Source of the DNA: Roridomyces roridus
Lineage: Eukaryota > Basidiomycota > Agaricomycetes > Agaricales > Mycenaceae
NCBI GenBank assembly: GCA_029378245.1
Contig: JARKIF010000008.1
Location: forward strand, 744,001-808,000
Length of the DNA stretch: 64,000 nucleotides
Direction of reading: 5' to 3'
The notes under the pieces: generated by a model
The model's database searches: none
What the model was told of the DNA's origin: nothing
The model's input: only the letters and a program-made list of their open reading frames with translations
Part shown: positions 55,492 through 64,000 of the stretch, piece after piece
How positions within the stretch are numbered: the stretch's first letter is position 1
How the letters are laid out: every line of letters starts with the position of its first letter
Made by a program: the position numbers and the translations under genes

Positions 55492-56968
55492 CTAGACTGT
55501 CTCGAGAGGAATACCCGTGGAACGCGGTTGTGGGTGCAACGCAGATGTTTCTTCCTCGTCTCTCCAAACATCCCGCAAGGATCCGGGTCCTTGGCGTAGT
55601 ACTGTTCCCTCCAAAGGTCCGCTCCTGACAACATCTTCGACCCTGGGATGATCTCTCTCGGCGAGGTGGGCCTGCGTGTGATGACTGGGAAGGGTATCGA
55701 AAGTCGCGATCCGGGGCGAGTACGGCCGGTGCGAGACCTCGGACGAGAGGCTAGGGTAATATTGTCTATAGGAGAAGTACGAGACGACTGTGCCGAGCAC
55801 GGAGCCTACAAGAACGTCTTGCCAGTGGTCTGCGTAGCGCCCAGTTTAACTGAATGGAAGAAAAGGAAGGGTGGAACTGACGGCGATTATCCATAGTCCG
55901 CGAGATGGCTACGAGCGCAGCACCAACGAATGGCACGAGAGAGAGCCATGCTTTGGCCTAACCGCTATTTAGTAGGGCCCGAGAACAGGTGAAGAACATA
56001 CCGCGTAACCTCTATGGTCAAAAAGATGCAACTTTCCGGCGAGGTAAAATGCCAAGAACCCTAATCCAGCAAAGGAAATAGACTGGAATCACATGAGAAA
56101 AAAACACCGGCAGCCGGACAGGAGCCATCTCACAGAATGTCCAGACGGGAATGAGCGAAAGCCATCGATGAACACGTGGGCATCGTGAGGAGAGGTGCAT
56201 ATGGAAGAGGTTGACAGGCCAAACACTGGGTCGACAGAGCCAGGGATGGGTTGACACCGGTCGAGAAAGTCTGGACTGATCAAGTCTGTGATCAGAAACT
56301 CGAGGTAAAATCGTACCAGGGCGAGGACGGCCGACCGTGAGCTTCGTTATCTGGGTTATGGACCCTGTAATCGAAAGGCCCAGGGCAACTAGATTGAAAC
56401 GATGAATGGAAAACACCTGCTGTTTAAACAAACCACGAACGTCCGAGGAAGCCTGAGAGAGATGAGCGTGGAATAAACAAACGGCCATTCAACTTGCCAT
56501 TATGCAAGTCCCACCAACTACGGATCGTAAATAGGTTGATCACGGTTTGGAGCACAACTGGAGCGACGACGGCGATCACGTAGAGAGCTTGGAACACATG
56601 AATGCGACATCAGAACCAGCAAAGAACCGAGACCGACCGAAATCCTGCGTCGCGGGTCAGGAGGCGAAAGGAACAGTGACATCGGGACTGACTGGAACGC
56701 GTTCATGAACGGCGAACGTGTAATGTATCCTGGGAGTTCAGGGACGACAGCTAGCCTGTACCAGGAAGAACATACGAGGTGTCTTGGAGCGAAAATTGCC
56801 TCTCAAATCCATGAATATTGTCAAGTGAGAAGAATATCGCGCTACAGGGGTGAGACGAGCTGAGAACATTAGAATCCAGGGCGCGTACGCTAGGGCGAGC
56901 GTGATGAGCCAGTCGGGTGCATACGATAGCACAAGTTTGCGCAGGGCCAGAGGGGGCAGGGAACTCAT
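55492..56968 (-). CDS. PAP2-family lipid phosphate phosphatase (LPP/Dpp1-like)
   Basis: Integral membrane enzyme that dephosphorylates phosphatidate, diacylglycerol pyrophosphate or related lipids. Start MSSLPPLALRKLVLSYAPDW at 56968 (the longer frame upstream lacks an ATG). SLQDTSIRYTFAVHERV is the extracytosolic loop after the first helices. Motif 1 is KLTVGRPRPDLI, motif 2 is FPSGHS near 56145, and motif 3 assembled across an intron is SRTMDNRHHWQDVLVG. The three motifs supply Lys/Arg, the His of PSGH, and the nucleophilic His. The 90-residue tail after VVSYFSYRQYYP is disordered and ends RSTGIPLETV. Divergent with PPP4R2, 89 nt apart. Confidence 0.9.
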
Positions 56969-57057
56969 GAAGCTTGAGGAGAAACGCGTGCCCAGCCACT
57001 GATCCCAAATTTGATGACGATCGCGAGACCGCGACACCCGACTCAACACCGCTCACG

Positions 57058-58035
57058 ATGAGCGATGATGCCGTTCTCCAGCAAATCGCGTCGACTGACA
57101 AATTCGAGTACGCATTGTCCAAAAGTCAGCGTTGCCTGCCCTTATTGCTCGCTCCCCACAGCTCAGAATGGCCCAAACTACGCGACATGATCAAGAACAA
57201 GATTAACCAAGTCGGCCTGGATGTCACTCTCGCGACCGTTTACTTGCTAATGTCGAGTAGAATATCGCCCTCTTTCTATCCGGGCCAGGCCGGCCACCAC
57301 CTGCCCCGCAGTTCCAGCCTCAGCCGTCCGCGACTGGTGGCCTGAAACTGCCCCCATTTCTTCCCCGAAAAGCTGTTATCATCCCGCCTGTCAACTACAT
57401 GTCCGCCGAAGAGGCTGCAGAAATGGAACGATCTCTCCATGTCTTACTGGATCAATTCGACTCGTGCGTCCTCGGCAGTCGAGACAATGCCGCCATTTAC
57501 TTTGGCCAACAGAAGCCCGCCATTCACAATACAACGCGTCTGCGAGCTCTGCTTGTACCCCAAGCAAAATTACAACTCTGTCGGGAAATACTTGCGCGCT
57601 GTCGAAAAGTCTCTGCTCGTTACATCCTCATACGACAGCTTCCCTCCGCTCACAGAGGCCGAAAAGGACACCATCATCAGACCGATGGCGTCCATGGGCT
57701 CATCGTCTGCGCCAGCTACTCCCATCTTCTCCCCCATCCCCTTCCTCCATGACGACGCACGACGGTCCAAGTCGCGTAGTCCCCCACCTTCACCGCTCAT
57801 TCTGGCCAACATCGGCGAAGCCCATCCCGACCCAATAGAGACGAAAGCTCTCGGTCTCGTCGACGAGCTAGACGATCCGAGCCCAGGCCACATGAGCGAG
57901 CATCCAGTGGCCCTCACATCCGTGACGACGACATCGGAAGGGGAGGTGGTCGTGGAAAGTTTGGAGGATCGATTCGTGCGGGGACAGGAGCAGGACATGG
58001 CAGTCGATGAAGATAAAGAGAATGGCAAGGCGTAG
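57058..58035 (+). CDS. PPP4R2, regulatory subunit of protein phosphatase 4
   Basis: Core regulatory subunit that with PP4c and PPP4R3 dephosphorylates gamma-H2AX and other DNA-damage targets. Start MSDDAVLQQIASTDKFEYAL. The helical core includes KLRDMIKNKINQ, NIALFLSGPGRPPP and LKLPPFLPRKAVIIPPVNYM. After a 50-nt intron joined in frame it reads DQFDS-SPPFTIQRVCELCL and YPKQNYNSVGKYLRAVEKSL, the family signature. The acidic/Ser-rich tail ends VDEDKENGKA. No frame break. Confidence 0.9.
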
Positions 58036-58042
58036 TATTCTT

Positions 58043-58554
58043 TCATGTATAATCTCGTTTTATCGTTTCCAGCAGCACATCCATCCGTTTCTTCATGTCC
58101 GGCTGGCCTCGACCTGTGCTGCCGCTTTTGCCCCCGCGCTGCCGCTTTCCAAAAGGATCTGAACGGTATGTGTGGAGTGAACCTTGTGAGTAGGCCTCTC
58201 GTGCGCGGTCTCGTAAAGACGGGGCAGCAGACTCAGCCGGAGTAGGATTGGGTTCTGAGCGGCGAGTCTCCCGACGAGCCTTCTTCGCTGGCGGTGGAGC
58301 CTCAGCGGGAAGTTCCTCCTTCTCCTCCTGGTCGTCCTCAGCCACGGGTTCGGTGGGAGGAGGATTGAGACCCGATTTTCGTTTCTCCACCTTCCATTGG
58401 CTCTTTAGTTTCGCATTCTGCACCCAGGCCTGCTTCAGTTTAACGGCTAGAAAACGGGGTTGAGCGCGCTGTATCGACTAGCAGTAAACGTCGGACCTCG
58501 ATTTGCGGGATAGTGCTGGAAAGTCGGTGGTCTCTTTCGTTTTTCGGCAGGCAT
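58043..58554 (-). CDS. FYV7: Fyv7/TAP26-like rRNA-processing protein
   Basis: Short basic protein for early 18S maturation. ATG at 58554 gives MPAEKRKRPPTFQHYPANR, and one 48-nt intron removes an early stop and joins to AVKLKQAWVQNAKLKSQWKV. The central part is acidic/Pro-rich. The C-terminal RGQPDMKKRMDVLLETIKRD is the strongest family hint. Length about 155 residues fits. Assignment rests on the Lys/Gln-rich helix plus this tail, so a generic ribosome-biogenesis factor is possible. Ends 8 nt from PPP4R2 (convergent); divergent from eIF1. Confidence 0.72.
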
Positions 58555-58671
58555 TTGGTACGGATTTGACAAGGCGGGTCATCATCAGATTCGGCAACTG
58601 TGACTCTTGCTCTTCTCTCTTTCGTCCTCCTCCTTGTACTCGTCCTCGATTGTATTTTCTCTGCCCATCGC

Positions 58672-59159
58672 ATGAGCGTTCAGAATCTCAATTCTTTCGG
58701 TATGCCTCCGTACGGCTTCCCGAACGGCTCATCTCATACGCTGTTTAGATCCCTTTGCAGAGGACGGCGACCCTCTCGGAGACAGTCAAGACGTCGGCTC
58801 GCAGGCCGATTACATTCATATCCGTGTCCAGCAGCGCAATGGCAGGAAGACCCTGACCACTCTCCAAGGCCTGCCCAAGCGTTTGTACAGCTTCAATTTC
58901 TCGCTACTGCTGTTAACCTTTCCAACAGAATACGACCCCAAGAAGCTCCTGAAAGCATTCAAGAAGGTAGATTGTACACGACACTAGACTTTCAGACAAA
59001 CTGGAACTCTGCTAGGAATTCGCTTGCAATGGCACCCTCGTAGACGACGAGAAGATGGGGCAAGTTATCCAGCTCCAGGGTGATCAGCGTACCAAGATCT
59101 CTACGTTCCTCACCGAGAATGGAATGGAAAAGAGCACAATCAAGGTCCACGGATTCTGA
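58672..59159 (+). CDS. SUI1: Translation initiation factor eIF1 (Sui1)
   Basis: eIF1 sits at the 40S P site and blocks initiation at poor start sites. Exon 1 is MSVQNLNSF; a short intron then joins to DPFAEDGDPLGDSQDVGSQA. The SUI1 fold reads DYIHIRVQQRNGRKTLTTLQ and GLP, then YDPKKLLKAFKKEFACNGTL, VDDEKMGQVIQLQGDQRTKI and STFLTENGMEKSTIKVHGF. About 114 residues, the standard length. The base at -3 of the start (58669) is C, a poor context. No indel seen. 117 nt from FYV7. Confidence 0.96.
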
Positions 59160-59263
59160 TATGTATTTTGTTATGTCTCCTCTACAACGCACGATGTATT
59201 CGATGGAATGACGCCTAAACTGATGACTGAATCTGAATTGGAGACTGTGAAGCCAACTTATCT

Positions 59264-60104
59264 TCACTTGATCTTGTCCAGCGGTCTGTGGAAATGTAAG
59301 AGTAGCGATGGATAGATTGCAGTAAATTGACCTGTTGAAACCACCGCGTCTGGAAAACGACATGAGTATAGTCGACAACGATAGAAGGCAATGATAGTAC
59401 CTGTTCATGTACTGTCGCCATGTCCTCTGTTTCTTGACACTAACCGAGCCTTCCTGGTTGCCCTCGATGTGCTTTCCCTGTAAAATGACAATGGGACTGG
59501 CGTTAGGTGTCCGGTATACCACAACTGACCTTGGTGCTCCCGAACCCAGACATGCCCATCATGGACATCATACCTGCATCGTCGTCCATGTCGACATCCT
59601 CTTCGTTGGGCTCGTCTGGAGCATCTGGGTCGAGATTTACGCGGCCAGACTCTGTGCCCAGTCATTGGGATGCCGTATGCAAGACTGAGGACGAACCTGT
59701 ACGAGGTGGCTCCCTTTTGGGTGGAGGATTGTCACGTTCTCGTGGAGGACTGCGTGGTGGCCTCTGAGCATCTCTGTCGTCGTCGTTGCGTGGCCTGGAT
59801 CTCGAGTCGTCGTAGTCACGGTCGTCTCTCCTGCGACGGTCCGAGTCTCTCCTGTCATCGTGCCTGTAGTCCCTGCGGTCTGTGGCAAGAGTTGGCAGAT
59901 CTTCAGCATGGGGTTGAAAACGCACCTGAGCCGCGTCTGTCTCTGTCTCTGTCTCTGCGAGGAGGACTACGGCTTCGACTGGAGCGGCGACGGGGCTCGT
60001 CTCTAGGGAGGCCGGCGGGAATTGCGATCTCTGTCTCGGTCGCGGTCGCGGTCCCTGTCTCTTTCGTCCCTTTCATAACTTCGGTCGCGTCGTCGGGAAG
60101 ACAT
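59264..60104 (-). CDS. SNRNP27: SNRNP27-like U4/U6.U5 tri-snRNP protein
   Basis: Tri-snRNP 27K protein that helps define the 5' splice site. An RS/RD-rich N-terminus starts MSSRRRDRSYERDERDRDRD and continues with RDYDDSRSRPRNDDDRDAQR. The C-terminal core is NEEDVDMDDDAGMMSMMGMS, GFGSTKGKHIEGNQEGSVSV and KKQRTWRQYMNR; two short introns then give RGGFNRPLDKIK and the stop at 59264. In the RS part the frame NSRRPP meets a stop (TAG) and continues as RDEPRRRSSRSRSPPRRDRD if one base near 60005 is skipped. Divergent from the next gene. Confidence 0.86.
59935..60066. repeat. GTCTCT/CGGTCG simple repeats coding Arg-Asp runs
   Basis: Two tracts, GTCTCT units at 59936-59960 and GGTCGC units near 60034-60050, encode RD repeats of the SNRNP27 N-terminus on the minus strand. 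Low complexity of this sort is expected in RS/RD domains. Confidence 0.8.
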
Positions 60105-60167
60105 GAGTCGGCGTGGTCACGCGTTTGTCACTGATCTGTAAATGCCTGCTCCTCCACGAACGCCACC

Positions 60168-60892
60168 ATGTACTCCCTTTCCTGCCGGCCTCTTTCCTTC
60201 TTGACCCTTTATTCGCAGCCATCAGACATTTAGCTCAAATCCAGCTCTCTAATGTGCCTCGAACGGCGACTCCTGCTGATCTACGAAGACTCATTAGCCG
60301 TGGCCGACTCCGTGGTGTGGACAAGGGTATGGTCTCCCCGAATCTTTGGCAAGCGTCTCATCGCGGACCCCAGCCGACATTCAGTACCATCGTTTGGAGC
60401 CCACTGGACGCGCCTTTCTGCGACTGACGCATCCCGATTTTCTGTCTCCGAATCTCGATGCTCTCAAAAACGTGACTCTCTCTGGTGTCCACCTCCACGC
60501 GGAATCAAGTAGCCGTCCCCGGAAGAAAGACGCTGAGCTGGATGGAACCGGCCTTGGATCTGAGTTGGCCGGCGACGGAACAAGTGTCGTCTTGTGGGGT
60601 TTTCCCAAGGGACTGGGATGGGATATCGTCGACGAGGTCCTGTATGGCCAGAACTTTAGCTTTGGCCATCACCGCTACATCCACAAGTTACCCATGTACG
60701 TAGCCCGTTCAAATTTTCTGCTTTCACTAGGTTTTCTCTAGCAACCCTTCTTTCACCATGTGTAGTCGATTCCTGGTGCGTCTGGCCTCTGAATCGGAAG
60801 CACACCGCGTAGTGCGACATCTGCATATGACATACTACAAATCTGCAATGCACGGAAACCGATATCTCTTACGAGCCCGTGTAATATATTGA
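60168..60892 (+). CDS. Probable mitochondrial RNA-binding-like protein, unknown function
   Basis: No named family. ATG at 60168 sits in an ideal context (GCCACCATG) and reads MYSLSCRPLSFLTLYSQ, a presequence-like start, but that frame stops after PSDI. The main frame (HLAQIQLSNVPRTATPADLR, then RLISRGRLRGVDK) begins one base off, without any upstream ATG. A 48-nt intron joins to ADIQYHRLEPTGRAFLRLTH. SVVLWGFPKGLGWDIVDEVL and SRFLVRLASESEAHRVVRHL suggest an RRM-like fold. The end is GNRYLLRARVIY. A one-base deletion between 60218 and 60240 would unite start and body. Function inferred from the fold only. Confidence 0.62.
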
Positions 60893-60904
60893 ATTTGCAA
60901 ACTA

Positions 60905-61671
60905 CTACATTCGCTCTGCATCCATGTCTTCGTCAAGACGTGATCTTTGGCCCAGCCTACCATCGCCCTCGTCTTCAGGCGACCGTCCACGTTTGAGATT
61001 GCCGCTCGACTCGGACTCTTTCCAATCACCACCACCACCCGCAACAGCGCCTGGTCCATCTTGTGCATCGGCATAACGTTCTTCGACTTCTCTCCTCCGC
61101 TCGATTTCCAGTCGCTGCGCCTGAGCACCCCAGCCACCGCGCCCAGGGTCGTAGTCTTGTCGATGTTCGTCCCGGACTTGTCCTCCGCTTTTGCCACGAC
61201 CAAACTGCCTTCCTTCCTTGTACCCGAGGTCAAGGTCACAGCGGATGATGCGTTCGTCGAGCTTGGTCCCACTGACGTATCGCATGCTGGCCAAGGCTTC
61301 GGTGTGAGTATAATACTCGACGAAACAAAATCCGCAGGGAGTTCTGCATCAAGTTAAATATTCGGCAAAAGATGAGCAGTTGCAAAATGTACCTCGTATT
61401 CCGATCGAGGCCCATGATAATACGCTTGATTCCTCCGCCGTCCTCTGGACTGGCACATTTTGTGAACAGCTCGTATATTTGCTCTTCGGTCGTGTAGAAA
61501 CTCAAATTACCAACCTACAGAATGAAGGGTGTTTGGTACAACGCACGCGTCAGGACTCACATATAAAGTCGTGGATTTGGAAAGAAGGTCATTCTGTCTC
61601 TGACGGTCAACGCGAGTCTGCGAATCCTTGTAGTTGGAGGGCTGGTCCAAGGGAGAGACTACATGGGCCAT
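60905..61671 (-). CDS. CBC2: CBP20, nuclear cap-binding complex small subunit
   Basis: RRM protein that with CBP80 holds the m7G cap. Start [43 protein letters not shown], then [60 protein letters not shown] and [20 protein letters not shown]. The Tyr residues of YKD-type and YVGNLSFY segments fit cap stacking, and the [16 protein letters not shown] tail is the usual signature. A Gly/Glu-rich C-terminus follows, ending at 60905. 86 nt from the divergent RPT3 start. Confidence 0.95.
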
Positions 61672-61757
61672 GCTGGTGAAGATCAAAAGGCAGAGCCACT
61701 GATGGGCAACAGACGCGTACGCGTCAGCCATCCATCCACTTCCTTCTCTCTATTACC

Positions 61758-63249
<1,492 letters not shown>

Positions 63250-63762
63250 TTATACTGGTGAGTGCTTGCCCTTGATGTTGCCACGTGTCACTGACCGTCG
63301 TCGTCGCCAGTCCTGTTGTTATTCAATGCATGTTTTTTCACGAGGCCCACTTTCACCTGCACCGCTCATTATTCACTTTGGCGTCACTTCATCCTTCACA
63401 TGGAGTTGGTGCCCATTCAAATGAGCAAGATTGAACGAGGTCCGGCATTTTCATAGTCCAGGTCGTGTTGCATACCGGTACGCGCATCTGGCTCCCATGC
63501 CGGGCACATCCTCTTTTGTTCTTAGCTAGGTCCATGCCAATCTAACCGTTTTTTTTTGCACGCCTCGATCCATCCCTTTCTTTCCCCCTTTCTCGCTCCT
63601 CAACACTCTGGACGGCGTTTATAACCCACACGCACGTTCTCATTTTATGGGAGCAACATTCAGTACATCCGCGTCGTCGACGTGGTGACCTGCGATATTT
63701 ACAAATCTCTCGACTAGTGGGGCGCGTAGATCTAATAGGACACATCTTTTCAATGAATGAAT
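63250..63762. other. Intergenic, no gene seen
   Basis: Convergent 3' flanks of RPT3 and the P5C reductase gene. A T9-10 tract lies near 63549. The open frames on both strands lack start context and splice logic. Nothing else of note. Confidence 0.55.
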
Positions 63763-64000
63763 TTATTTCTTGGCTGGTTGGCCGAGCTCGCTCGCGCGTT
63801 CAGTGGCAACTTGGATAGCACGCGCAATTGTCGACCGAACACGACCGTCCTCCATCGCAAGCAGACCCGCAATCGTGCAACCACCGGGGGCTAAGCAAGA
63901 TCAATGAATGAACATGATACAGAGACGATACATACTGGTAACGGCGTCTTTTATCTGGGCAGGATGGCTGCCACCCTGGAGGACCATGCGCGCCGTGCCT
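63763..64000 (-). CDS. PRO3: Pyrroline-5-carboxylate reductase, C-terminal part (runs off the window)
   Basis: Last step of proline synthesis, reducing P5C with NAD(P)H. Only the C-terminal 60-odd codons are present. QGGSHPAQIKDAVT joins across the intron at about 63895-63939 (A|gtatgt ... cttag) to TPGGCTIAGLLAMEDGRVRS, the P5CR signature of the dimerisation domain. ARAIQVATERASELGQPAKK then ends at 63763. The start and the Rossmann fold lie beyond position 64000. Confidence 0.93.

Noticed and set aside
56969..57049. Longer N-terminus for the lipid phosphatase
   Set aside because: Opens with GTG; no ATG in frame before 56968.
60113..60167. Start of the 60168 gene at 60113
   Set aside because: The codon there is GTG, not ATG, and the segment has no presequence logic.

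Overview
The window is nuclear DNA of a filamentous basidiomycete, most likely an Agaricomycete. Genes are dense on both strands and are cut by many short introns of about 45-60 nt (GT-AG, three of them GC-AG). The gene content fits this: a GT4-type trehalose phosphorylase, a multi-RRM Mrd1, an Ash2/Bre2 with a B30.2/SPRY domain, a CAP/Srv2 with polyproline runs and a linker histone with an AK-rich tail. I saw no bacterial operons, CRISPR arrays, tRNA or rRNA genes, and no intact transposon.

Layout. 1-4.6 kb: exportin-1 C-terminal part, Tma20/MCTS1, an SRR1-like protein, and an acidic lineage-specific protein. 5-14 kb, minus strand: APC3/Cdc27, CCT1, the Cdc25 phosphatase and an IAH1-type SGNH hydrolase. 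14-21 kb: Sen34, an EI24-family membrane protein, histone H1, an apparent Mzm1/mitochondrial release-factor fusion, and CAP. 21.5-27.5 kb: a PhoD-like phosphatase, Ash2 and an unusual E2. 27.7-37.5 kb: a large Ser/Pro-rich protein, a BTB protein and Mrd1. 37.6-49.1 kb: Trm44, NTAQ1, Atp12, Msh3 and Pol5. 49.2-55.5 kb: a small unknown protein, trehalose phosphorylase and a TFIIB-type protein. 55.5-64 kb: a lipid phosphatase, PPP4R2, Fyv7, eIF1, SNRNP27, a probable mitochondrial protein, CBP20, Rpt3 and the start of the window-edge P5C reductase.

Most genes are housekeeping and are arranged without functional clustering. They are packed as divergent pairs with 46-120 nt between start codons, or as convergent pairs that nearly touch or overlap. 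Loose themes recur: RNA and ribosome biogenesis (Mrd1, Pol5, Fyv7, Trm44, Sen34, SNRNP27, CBP20, eIF1, Tma20), cell cycle and genome maintenance (Cdc27, Cdc25, Msh3, PPP4R2, Ash2), and mitochondrial assembly (Mzm1 fusion, Atp12).

A striking property is that many clearly conserved, mostly essential genes are interrupted by single-base frame changes (about a dozen candidate sites). Sequence or assembly error is the simplest reading. The most interesting biological candidates are the LYR/RF-1 fusion with its 11-nt microexon, a 476-nt Mrd1 intron built on a tandem repeat that carries back-to-back 3'/5' splice-site motifs, an E2 with HPG instead of HPN, and the overlapping start codons of ATP12 and MSH3. 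No wholly new multi-gene system is evident.
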